From JBQTGK01 sp052400665 (GTDB lineage Bacteria > Bacteroidota > Bacteroidia > Bacteroidales > Marinifilaceae): a stretch of DNA of 64,000 nt. The notes beneath the pieces are model-generated. The model was not told the DNA's origin and ran no database searches. It saw only the letters and a list, made by a program, of their open reading frames with translations. Location: NCBI GenBank assembly GCA_052400665.1, contig JBQTGK010000003.1, one strand, 5' to 3'. Both the position numbers and the translations under genes were made by a program. This document shows, one piece after another, positions 44,696-51,337 of this stretch (position 1 is the stretch's first letter; each line of letters begins with the position of its first letter).

Positions 44696-45052
44696 TTTTG
44701 GTTATTTTTTTGGTTAATTGTTTTATTATCAGGTAGAATTAAGATAATTTGACTTGTGTATAAATGCTAAAAGCAGATAACCTTTAAAGGTCGAAACATT
44801 CCTTAAAATTTCCAGCCAGGAATGCCATTGGAAAAGATTATAGATTACTTGCACCCCGATAAGAAATCGCCAAAATATTTCGACCTGTACAAAGGTAAAA
44901 AAATAAGCGTATATAAAAATACTTGTGTAAGTGCTATTTTTACTGACTTTCTAAATTAGAAAAGAGCTTTTATTTGCATTGATATTAGGAGAAGATCTTT
45001 GTAACTTGTTTAAACTGTTTTATAAAAAATGAGAATCAAAACGGAGGTTGTG
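44696..45052. other. Intergenic stretch upstream of trpB and the SDR gene
   Basis: About 350 bp between the divergent trpB and the SDR. Apart from a small open frame (44822-44959) I see no clear promoter box. Confidence 0.4.
44822..44959 (+). CDS. Possible small ORF, 45 aa
   Basis: The frame begins MPLEKIIDYLHPDKKSPKY, continues through DLYKGKKISVY and ends in FTDFLN, 45 residues plus stop, with TTCCAGCCAGGA just upstream. I do not recognise it. The composition is plausible for a real peptide, but it could also be a chance frame or a fragment of a lost gene. Confidence 0.25.
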   Translation: MPLEKIIDYLHPDKKSPKYFDLYKGKKISVYKNTCVSAIFTDFLN

Positions 45053-45817
45053 ATGAATGGTTTAAAGATATCACCAAAGGGGAGAGTAGCTTTTGTTAGT
45101 GGAGCAAATAATGAAATTGGAAGGGCTTTAGTGATAGCATTATTAGAAGAGGGTGCATCAAAAGTATATGCTGGAGTACAGGATGTAAAAGCGCTTAAGG
45201 AGCTTAAATTGGAATATAGAAACAGGCTTTTTCCTCTGTTATTAGATATGAAAAATGATCGATCTATTGTAAAAGTTAGTCACATGCTTAAGGATATTGA
45301 AATCTTGATTAATAATGCCGAAGTGTGCGAATCAGGAGGTTTATTTTCTGATAACTCTTTAGATAGTCTCACAATCAATTTTAATCTTAATGTACGAAGT
45401 CTTTTAAAAATAACTACCTCACTACTAGGTTATTTAAAGAATAAAGATTGTGCTGCAATTGTTAATATTGTATCAATTTTAGGCTTGGCAAGTATGCCTG
45501 TAGCAGGGACTTATTCTGCTTCCAAGGCTGCAGCTCATAGTATTACACTGGGAATTCGGGGTGAGTTATTAAATACAAATGTATTGGTAATGGGTGTTTA
45601 TCCTGCTCTTGTTCATATTAATTTGGCTAAAAAATTAAATCTAAATAAGGCCTTACCTCAAAATATTGCACGTAATATTATTCTAGGTTTAAAAAATGGA
45701 AATGAATATGTGTTTCCTGATATTATGTCGAAACAAATTGCAGAACTTTATTTGACAGAGCCAGTTACGGTCGAAAAACAATTTGCACATTTTGTTTCGG
45801 AAAAGGAAGTAGTTTAA
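45053..45817 (+). CDS. Short-chain dehydrogenase/reductase
   Basis: A 254-residue SDR: cofactor region AFVSGANNEIGRALVIALLEEG (TGxxxGxG altered to SGANNEIG), catalytic Ser in VNIVSILGLAS and Tyr-x-x-x-Lys in YSASKAAAHS. The structural NNAG motif is ILINNAEVCE, a Gly-to-Glu change. GGAGG precedes the ATG at 45053, which I prefer to the ATG at 45029. The substrate is not known. It stands alone, with a terminator after it. Confidence 0.82.
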   Translation: MNGLKISPKGRVAFVSGANNEIGRALVIALLEEGASKVYAGVQDVKALKELKLEYRNRLFPLLLDMKNDRSIVKVSHMLKDIEILINNAEVCESGGLFSDNSLDSLTINFNLNVRSLLKITTSLLGYLKNKDCAAIVNIVSILGLASMPVAGTYSASKAAAHSITLGIRGELLNTNVLVMGVYPALVHINLAKKLNLNKALPQNIARNIILGLKNGNEYVFPDIMSKQIAELYLTEPVTVEKQFAHFVSEKEVV

Positions 45818-45834
45818 CTTTAAAAAAATTACAT

Positions 45835-45866
45835 AAGAGAGATCTTTAAACGGATCTCTTTTTTTT
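45835..45866 (+). terminator. Terminator of the SDR gene
   Basis: 10-bp stem AAGAGAGATC/GATCTCTTTT, 8-nt loop, T-run. Confidence 0.85.
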
Positions 45867-45908
45867 ATCTTTAGTGCTAAGTTATTTAGTTGAAAATAAT
45901 TTGCGAAA

Positions 45909-45922
45909 TGAGAATATTCTCA
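45909..45922. promoter_or_regulatory. 14-bp palindrome ahead of the DUF134 regulator gene
   Basis: TGAGAATATTCTCA is a perfect palindrome 25 bp upstream of the DUF134 start codon. As DUF134 proteins carry a helix-turn-helix, this is a candidate autoregulatory operator. Confidence 0.55.
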
Positions 45923-45946
45923 ATAGATTTGTAGAAAATAATTGTA

Positions 45947-46351
45947 ATGCCAAGAAGAGTTAGATTAAGAAAAGTTGTAGAACCGCCACGTTTTAAAGGG
46001 TATAGACCATTTGGAACTAATGGAAGGAAAAGACAATCTATCGAATTGTTGTATGAAGAATATGAGTCTTTAAAATTGGCCGATTATGATTTAATGAATC
46101 ATAAAGAAGCAGCCGAAGTTATGGGAGTTTCACGACCCACTTTTGCAAGGATTTATGAATGTGCAAGAAGAAAAATTGCAGCAGCTTTGGTTGAAGTAAA
46201 AGACATAAAAACAGTATTTGGAAATGCAGTTTTAGATAAAGATTGGTATGAGTGTGGTAAGTGTAATGCACGCTTTAATATACCCGCAACAATGGAGAAG
46301 GAAAAATGTCCCGCGTGCAATTCAAAACAAATAGAGTGTTTAAATAAATAA
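45947..46351 (+). CDS. DUF134 family helix-turn-helix protein with zinc ribbon
   Basis: A 134-residue protein: DUF134 core MPRRVRLRKVVEPPRFKGYRPFG and HKEAAEVMGVSRPTFARIYECARRKIA, a helix-turn-helix of the sigma-70-region-4 kind, followed by a C-terminal zinc ribbon (CGKCNARFN...CPACNSKQIEC). It is the first gene of the cluster to 50.7 kb and probably its transcriptional regulator. In many anaerobes DUF134 genes sit beside NifX/MTH1175-like and MinD-type ATPase genes, as here. Confidence 0.88.
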   Translation: MPRRVRLRKVVEPPRFKGYRPFGTNGRKRQSIELLYEEYESLKLADYDLMNHKEAAEVMGVSRPTFARIYECARRKIAAALVEVKDIKTVFGNAVLDKDWYECGKCNARFNIPATMEKEKCPACNSKQIECLNK

Positions 46352-46366
46352 TTAGAAAGTATAAGT

Positions 46367-46684
46367 ATGAAAACAATAATTACATCAACAGCAGAAGGTA
46401 CTGGTTCATTATTTGATTTACGTTTCGGAAGAGCAGCTTGGTTTTGCTTGTTTGATGATGAAACAGGAGATGTTAAATTCGTAGAAAATGAGAATATTAA
46501 CGCATCTTCTGGAGCGGGAACCAAAGCAGTAGAAAAAGTTGCTGAAATGGGAGTCTCTAAAGTTATTTCAGGTGATTTTGGACCTAAAGCGAAAGAATTA
46601 CTTGAAAAATTCAATATTCAAATGGTCATTTTAAAAGATGATAACAATACCATTCAGAATATTATCAACAATTTAAAATCTTAA
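46367..46684 (+). CDS. NifX/NifB-C (MTH1175-like) domain protein, ORP-like
   Basis: A 105-residue single-domain protein of the dinitrogenase iron-molybdenum-cofactor family (MTH1175-like): SLFDLRFGRAAWFCLFDDETGDVKFVEN and KVISGDFGPKAKELLEKFNIQMV. Members hold metal-sulfur clusters; the orange protein (ORP) of Desulfovibrio gigas binds a Mo-Cu sulfide. It lies 15 bp after the DUF134 gene. No nif genes accompany it, so nitrogen fixation is not implied. Confidence 0.85.
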   Translation: MKTIITSTAEGTGSLFDLRFGRAAWFCLFDDETGDVKFVENENINASSGAGTKAVEKVAEMGVSKVISGDFGPKAKELLEKFNIQMVILKDDNNTIQNIINNLKS

Positions 46685-46696
46685 AAAATTCTTATT

Positions 46697-46882
46697 ATGC
46701 CAAATCTTGATGGAACAGGACCCGAAGGTAAAGGAACCAAAACAGGAAGAAAACTTGGCAAATGCACCTCTGAGGATTTGCCATCTCAACTCGAAAAATT
46801 AGGCAAAGGTCAAGGCCAAAAACGAAAGAGTGGTGGCGGTGAAGGCAGAGGGAAAAGATTAAAAAGTAGTAAATCCATTTAA
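46697..46882 (+). CDS. DUF5320-like Gly/Lys-rich small protein
   Basis: A 61-residue basic protein: MPNLDGTGPEGKGTKTGRKLGKC with the DUF5320-type opening (MPxxDGTGPxGxG..TGRxxGxC) and a Lys/Gly-rich tail. It begins 12 bp after the NifX-like gene. DUF5320 proteins regularly neighbour MTH1175-like genes; their function is unknown. The single Cys after TGRKLGKC may bind metal. Confidence 0.75.
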   Translation: MPNLDGTGPEGKGTKTGRKLGKCTSEDLPSQLEKLGKGQGQKRKSGGGEGRGKRLKSSKSI

Positions 46883-46896
46883 AAAAGGAGGTAGAA

Positions 46897-47112
46897 ATGC
46901 CAGGATTAGACAGTACAGGTCCACAAGGACAAGGTTCACGATCAGGTAGAGGATTAGGAAAATGTAATCCTCGTGAAGAGAAACAAGATAGTCAAAATAC
47001 TTCTCAAGAGAATGTAAGAGGAAGAGGTCTTGGACGTGGAAGAGGTCTTGGAAGAGGTCTTGGAAGAGGTCTTGGAAATGGTCGCGGTCGCGGTTTAGGA
47101 CGTGGTCGTTAA
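46897..47112 (+). CDS. DUF5320-like protein with RGLG repeats
   Basis: A 71-residue protein, paralogue of the preceding one: MPGLDSTGPQGQGSRSGRGLGKC, a short Gln/Glu/Asn-rich linker, then arginine-glycine repeats (RGRGLGRGRGLGRGLGRGLG). The tandem DNA repeat at 47020-47085 encodes the tail. It starts 14 bp after its neighbour with GGAGG upstream. Such RG-rich tails often bind RNA or acidic surfaces, but that is inference. Confidence 0.75.
   Translation: MPGLDSTGPQGQGSRSGRGLGKCNPREEKQDSQNTSQENVRGRGLGRGRGLGRGLGRGLGNGRGRGLGRGR
47020..47085 (+). repeat. Tandem GGAAGAGGTCTT repeat
   Basis: The 12-mer GGAAGAGGTCTT occurs at 47020, 47038, 47050 and 47062, the first separated from the second by GGACGT, with a diverged copy at 47074. 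It encodes the RGLG tail and could expand or contract by slippage. Confidence 0.85.
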
Positions 47113-47137
47113 TATGACTTATCATGAGTAGTCTATG

Positions 47138-47181
47138 ACACAAGTATGTTGCAAAATTATTTTATTGTTTCATACTTGTGT
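47138..47181 (+). terminator. Possible attenuating terminator inside the cluster
   Basis: 11-bp perfect inverted repeat ACACAAGTATG/CATACTTGTGT with a 22-nt loop followed by TTTATATTTTT. It would divide the cluster into a front part (DUF134 to DUF5320) and a rear part (NifX-like to thioesterase). Confidence 0.5.
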
Positions 47182-47345
47182 TTTATATTTTTAAATGGGT
47201 TTTTCAGTAGAAGAGTAATAAAGCTTTTATCACTTATATACAATGTGAAATAGGATTAGATTGTAATATTCTAATGTTTACAGAAAAGAATAAAAGCAAT
47301 TTGTACAAGCTTCTCTATTAATAATGAATTCAAAAAAATAATTAT

Positions 47346-47684
47346 ATGAAAAAGAAAATTGCAGTACCTGTAAAAGAAGGTGTTTTAGATGCGCATTTTG
47401 GACATTGTAGTCATTTTGCATTAATTGAAATCGACGATCAGTCAATCCTTAATGAGGAATTAGTTCCTGCGCCACCTCACGAGCCAGGTCTGCTACCTCC
47501 ATTTTTAGCAAATTTAGGGGTTACCGATGTACTTGCCGGAGGAATGGGTGGAAGAGCAATTCAGATTTTTAACAATCACAATGTGAATGTGTTTGTTGGA
47601 GCTCCTACTTTGGAAGCAAAAGAGTTGGTGAAAGGTTTTCTAGATAAGAGTATCAGTTTTACTGCTAATTGTTGTAATCACTAA
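47346..47684 (+). CDS. Second NifX/MTH1175-like protein
   Basis: A 112-residue MTH1175-like domain, MKKKIAVPVKEGVLDAHFGHCSHFALIEID, with GMGGRAIQIFNNHNVNVF near the end. Unlike the first paralogue it has the HFGHCSHF motif (His and Cys) and a C-terminal CC pair (TANCCNH). The spacing to the next gene is 1 bp. It starts the rear, tightly packed operon. Confidence 0.85.
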   Translation: MKKKIAVPVKEGVLDAHFGHCSHFALIEIDDQSILNEELVPAPPHEPGLLPPFLANLGVTDVLAGGMGGRAIQIFNNHNVNVFVGAPTLEAKELVKGFLDKSISFTANCCNH

Positions 47685-47685
47685 G

Positions 47686-48546
47686 ATGGATTTTGATTGT
47701 TTAGCTTGTCATGCTAAAACGGTAAAGCATATTGTTGAGAAATTTAAGCCAGAGAAGAATGTGGCTGAGGCATTTATTAGCGAGGCTAACTATATTATAA
47801 ATAATAGTCAGTCTATTTCTAGTCCCTATGCAGCATTGTTAGTGCACCGTTTGGCAAAAAAAACTTTTGCTACCGAAAATTTGTATGCAGAAGAAAAAAA
47901 AGAGGCAAATGATTTGCTCTATTCTCAGTATGATTATTGGAAGCTGCTGGTGAATGAATCGCAAAGGCCCTTACATTTAGCAGCAAAATTAGCCGTAATT
48001 GGCAATATTATAGATTATGGAGCACATTCGGTTCCCGATGATATTGTAGCTGATATTAAAGGTCTTTTAAAGAAAGAATTTGCCTTAGATGAGAGAATTA
48101 AAATGTTTGAAGCTATTAAAAAGGCCGATAGTGTTTTGTATTTGGGAGACAATGCAGGAGAAATTGTTTTTGATAAACTTTTTATTGAAACACTTAATCA
48201 TCCTAACCTAACTTTTATTGTTCGCGATCAGCCAATTATTAACGATGTTACCCTCGAAGATGCAAACTCTTTGGGAATGCAAAATGTTTGTTCTGTTATG
48301 TCTAATGGGCATGATGCTCCATCAACCTTAAAGGAAAATTGCTCTGATAAATTTCAGGAAATGTTTAAAAAGGCAGATGTTATTATTTCTAAAGGACAAG
48401 GAAATTATGAGGGCTTATTAAATGAAAAAAGAGAGAACTTGTATTTCATGTTAATGGCAAAGTGCGACCTAATGGCAAATAAATTAGGAGTGAAAAAAAT
48501 GGATTTGGTGATTACTGAAAATAAGATAGGAAATTATGAACTATAA
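47686..48546 (+). CDS. DUF89 (ARMT1-like) metal-dependent phosphatase
   Basis: A 286-residue protein of the DUF89 family: CLACHAKTVKHIVEKF at the N-terminus, DNAGEIVFDKLFIETL (conserved Asp-Asn) in the middle, and ISKGQGNYEGLLN with Asn and Asp-like metal ligands near the end. Known members are phosphatases in metabolite damage control. It ends 11 bp inside the next gene. Its presence in the Fe-S operon suggests a role with a phosphorylated cofactor or small molecule, but no substrate can be assigned. Confidence 0.8.
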   Translation: MDFDCLACHAKTVKHIVEKFKPEKNVAEAFISEANYIINNSQSISSPYAALLVHRLAKKTFATENLYAEEKKEANDLLYSQYDYWKLLVNESQRPLHLAAKLAVIGNIIDYGAHSVPDDIVADIKGLLKKEFALDERIKMFEAIKKADSVLYLGDNAGEIVFDKLFIETLNHPNLTFIVRDQPIINDVTLEDANSLGMQNVCSVMSNGHDAPSTLKENCSDKFQEMFKKADVIISKGQGNYEGLLNEKRENLYFMLMAKCDLMANKLGVKKMDLVITENKIGNYEL

Positions 48547-49411
48547 AGTTGCCATTACGAGTGGTAAGGGCGGAACAGGTAAAACAACTGTCGCAGTGAA
48601 CCTATTTTCTGCAATTCATAAGAATTGGACAAAAAAAGTACAGCTTGCAGATTGTGATGTTGAAGAGCCTAATGATTTATTGTTTTTTAAGAATGCTACA
48701 CTTGTAAGCAATGATACAGTAAATCAGCCAGTTCCTAAAATTGATGAATCAAAATGTACTTTCTGCCGAAAATGCGAGGAGTATTGTGAATTTAACGCAA
48801 TTACTATAATTCCATCGGTAAATTATGCTGCTGTTGATCCTAACTTATGCCATTCGTGCGGTGCTTGTTTGCATGCATGCGAATACGGAGCTATAGAAGA
48901 TCAGCCTCATGCAATTGGACAGATTGCACACTATCAAACAGAGGCTAAAGCTGCAATTGCAGAGGGAAGTCTTCGAATTGGCTCTCCAATGCAAACAAGA
49001 GTTATTAAAGATTTGAAAGCTTGCGTTAATGAGGATTCTGATATTGTTATTTTTGATGCTCCTCCAGGAACAAGTTGTCCAGTTGTTGAAACAGTATCTG
49101 ATGTTGATTATGTAATTTTGGTAACAGAACCTACTCCTTTTGGTTTATACGATTTACGATTAACAGTAGATTTAATGAGGGAAATGAACAAACCATTTGG
49201 TTTGGTTATAAATAAAGCTGGATTAGGCGATTCTGCTGTTTATCAATATTTGAAAGAGGAGAAAATAGATCTACTTGCCGAAATTCCTTTTAATAAAGAG
49301 TATGCTGTTCAATACGCTAAAGGTAATTTATTGTCGGATATTCCTCCAGTAATTGAAAAGGAATATAATAAACTAGCTGATTATCTGAAAAACAGAATTA
49401 AAAATGATTGA
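48536..49411 (+). CDS. MinD-superfamily ATPase with 4Fe-4S ferredoxin insert
   Basis: A 291-residue P-loop ATPase: deviant Walker A TSGKGGTGKTTVAVNL, switch DAPPGTSCPVVE, and two [4Fe-4S] motifs inserted after about residue 75: CTFCRKCEEYCEFNAI and CHSCGACLHACEYGAI. This is the layout of the paired ATPases in the orange-protein complex of sulfate reducers (DVU2103/DVU2104). It overlaps DUF89 by 11 bp and the next gene by 8 bp. Such ATPases carry or insert Fe-S or Mo/Cu clusters; the client is unknown. Confidence 0.9.
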   Translation: MNYKVAITSGKGGTGKTTVAVNLFSAIHKNWTKKVQLADCDVEEPNDLLFFKNATLVSNDTVNQPVPKIDESKCTFCRKCEEYCEFNAITIIPSVNYAAVDPNLCHSCGACLHACEYGAIEDQPHAIGQIAHYQTEAKAAIAEGSLRIGSPMQTRVIKDLKACVNEDSDIVIFDAPPGTSCPVVETVSDVDYVILVTEPTPFGLYDLRLTVDLMREMNKPFGLVINKAGLGDSAVYQYLKEEKIDLLAEIPFNKEYAVQYAKGNLLSDIPPVIEKEYNKLADYLKNRIKND

Positions 49412-50288
49412 AATCACCATATTAAGCGGTAAAGGAGGAACCGGGAAAACCGGATTAACAGCAGCTTTGGCTTCTGTGGCTCAAAATACCGTATTTGCAG
49501 ATATCGATGTAGATGCTCCGGATCTTCATTTGATTCTTCAGCCTGAGATTCGTGAAAAAAATGTTTTTATGGGTGCTCGATTGGCTAGTATTGATAATGA
49601 ATTATGTACCAATTGTGGGCTTTGTGTAGAGGAGTGCAGGTACGGGGCAATTCATTACAAAGCCGAAGGAGGTCTCGAAGTAAATCCGTTTGAGTGCGAA
49701 GGATGCAGGTTATGTGAGAGAATTTGTCCGGTGCAAGCTATTACTTCAGAGCCAAGTCTTAATAATCACTGGTTTATTTCCGATACTCGTTTCGGTCCAT
49801 TATTACACGCTAAAATGGGACCAGGCGAAGAAAATTCGGGGAAATTGGTTTCTGTGGTAAGAAAAAATGCTAAAGAAAAGGCTCGAAGTGTAAATGCTGA
49901 TTTTTTGTTGAACGATGGACCTCCGGGGGTTGGTTGTGCAGCTATTGCCTCGGTTACAGGTGCCGATAAAATTGTTTTGATTACGGAACCAAGTAAATCG
50001 GGTTTCCACGATATTATTCGATTAATAGAATTGATAGATACTTTTAAAGTACCTATGTATGCTGTAATTAACAAGCATGATATTAATCCGGAAATTACTA
50101 AACAAATGGAAACTTTCTTCAACTCTAAAGGAATTACTCTTCTGGGTAAGATTCCATTTTCTGAAGAAATGGTAAATGCAATTGTTGCAGCTAAATCTAT
50201 TGTTGAGTATGCTCCCGAATCGGATATTGCTAATACAGTTCGTAATATGTGGAATACGATTACAGAAACTGTAAAACAAGAGAGTTAA
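49404..50288 (+). CDS. Second MinD-superfamily ATPase with 4Fe-4S ferredoxin insert
   Basis: A 294-residue paralogue of the preceding ATPase: Walker A LSGKGGTGKTGLTAAL, switch DGPPGVGCAAIAS, ferredoxin Cys CTNCGLCVEECRYGAI and CEGCRLCERICPVQAI. In Walker A the residue after GKT is Gly rather than Thr, as in the sister protein's T. The two probably form a heterodimer. It overlaps its neighbour on both sides. Confidence 0.9.
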   Translation: MIEITILSGKGGTGKTGLTAALASVAQNTVFADIDVDAPDLHLILQPEIREKNVFMGARLASIDNELCTNCGLCVEECRYGAIHYKAEGGLEVNPFECEGCRLCERICPVQAITSEPSLNNHWFISDTRFGPLLHAKMGPGEENSGKLVSVVRKNAKEKARSVNADFLLNDGPPGVGCAAIASVTGADKIVLITEPSKSGFHDIIRLIELIDTFKVPMYAVINKHDINPEITKQMETFFNSKGITLLGKIPFSEEMVNAIVAAKSIVEYAPESDIANTVRNMWNTITETVKQES

Positions 50289-50692
50289 TGATCTCAGGAG
50301 AATACACAATTCGTCCGCGTTATGGGGAAGTAGATCAAATGGGTTATGTTTATCATGCCAATTATGTGAATTATTGTCATCAGGCCAGAACAGAATTAAT
50401 GCGTGAATTAGGCATCAACGATAAAGTTTTGGAGGATAATAATATTATGCTTCCGGTAATCGAAATGAATTTAAAATATATTAAGCCCTCAGGTTACGAC
50501 GAAGAATTAATAATTACAACTAGAATAAACGAAATGCCAGCTACACGTTTTACATTTAGTTTTGTATTTAGAAATGCAAAAAACGAAGTAGTTTGTAAAG
50601 CAAATAGTACTGTTGTATTTGTTCATTCTATTACTCGTAAACCTTGTAAAGTTCCTGCTTTAATACTAAACAACTTGATGAGAGTAGTTTAA
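50288..50692 (+). CDS. Acyl-CoA thioesterase, 4HBT (YbgC-type) family
   Basis: A 134-residue hotdog-fold protein: IRPRYGEVDQMGYVYHANYVNYCHQARTE with the conserved Tyr/His-Asn region, ending VFVHSITRKPCKVP. The start ATG overlaps the ATPase stop codon by one base, so it belongs to the operon. Its relation to the metal ATPases is unclear; it may be a passenger. A terminator follows. Confidence 0.88.
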   Translation: MISGEYTIRPRYGEVDQMGYVYHANYVNYCHQARTELMRELGINDKVLEDNNIMLPVIEMNLKYIKPSGYDEELIITTRINEMPATRFTFSFVFRNAKNEVVCKANSTVVFVHSITRKPCKVPALILNNLMRVV

Positions 50693-50728
50693 TTAGAATG
50701 CGTTATTAGTGACTATGATTATATGGTT

Positions 50729-50770
50729 GAAACCGGATTTTGTAATGTAATGTACAAATCCGGTTTTTTT
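50729..50770 (+). terminator. Terminator after the thioesterase
   Basis: 14-bp near-perfect stem AAACCGGATTTtGTA/TACAAATCCGGTTT with a T-run, closing the operon. Confidence 0.85.
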
Positions 50771-50793
50771 AATAAAAATTAAATTTATTAGAT

Positions 50794-51252
50794 ATGAAAA
50801 ACTTTAAATTAAATTTTATAATTGATATTCTTTCGTTTTTATGTTTGTCGTTCATCATAGGAACAGGCTTTTTGATTAAATATATTCTAATTACCGGACA
50901 GGAAACGTGGCTTAAATATGGCGAAAATATAAGATTGGAATTTCTAGGATTAGATCGTCATGAATGGGGATATATTCATTTAATTGCCGGTTTTGTTATG
51001 ATAGTATTAATGGTGTTGCATATTTTATATCATTGGCAGTTAATTAAATCTATGTTTAAAAAAATAATTGGAATATCTTTCATAAAGGGTTTATCAGCAA
51101 TAGCTTTTATATTTTTGTGTTTAATTTTAATTTTCGGATCCTTTTTAGTTAATCCTGATGTAACAAACAATAGAAAAGGTGAAAGGCATCATAAATTTGA
51201 GAATAAGAAATTTGAGCGGAATGGAAGAGGGAGATCTTTTCATTATAATTAG
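50794..51252 (+). CDS. DUF4405 membrane protein, cytochrome-b-like
   Basis: A 152-residue protein with three to four helices (IDILSFLCLSFIIGTGFLIKYI, GYIHLIAGFVMIVLMVLHILYHW, GLSAIAFIFLCLILIFGSFLV). His in GLDRHEWGYIHLIAG and HILYHW are placed like haem ligands in DUF4405 and formate dehydrogenase gamma-type proteins. The C-terminus is basic and His/Asn-rich. It follows the Fe-S cluster after a terminator, so the link is loose. Confidence 0.65.
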   Translation: MKNFKLNFIIDILSFLCLSFIIGTGFLIKYILITGQETWLKYGENIRLEFLGLDRHEWGYIHLIAGFVMIVLMVLHILYHWQLIKSMFKKIIGISFIKGLSAIAFIFLCLILIFGSFLVNPDVTNNRKGERHHKFENKKFERNGRGRSFHYN

Positions 51253-51276
51253 AAAATATAGAAGCAGACAAGCAAA

Positions 51277-51316
51277 TAAAAACCCCGAAGAAAATTAAAT
51301 TTTCTTCGGGGTTTTT
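51277..51316. terminator. Bidirectional terminator
   Basis: Near-perfect 18-bp stem of AAAACCCCGAAGAAAA and its complement with T-runs on both sides, between the convergent DUF4405 and SulP genes. Confidence 0.9.
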
Positions 51317-51337
51317 ATTTTAGAACAATTTTATGTG

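Noticed and set aside
47020..47085. CRISPR-like array
   Set aside because: The repeat units are 12 bp, nearly contiguous, in frame and coding; no spacers or cas genes exist.
46859..47143. Minus-strand open frame opposite the RGLG gene
   Set aside because: It arises from the antisense of the 12-bp repeats (FQDLFQDL pattern) and has no start context or family; the plus-strand frame has a ribosome site and a family.
46367..47684. NifX-like proteins as part of nitrogen fixation
   Set aside because: No nifHDK, nifB, nifE or nifN are nearby; the MTH1175-like domain alone with MinD-type ATPases fits the ORP group better.
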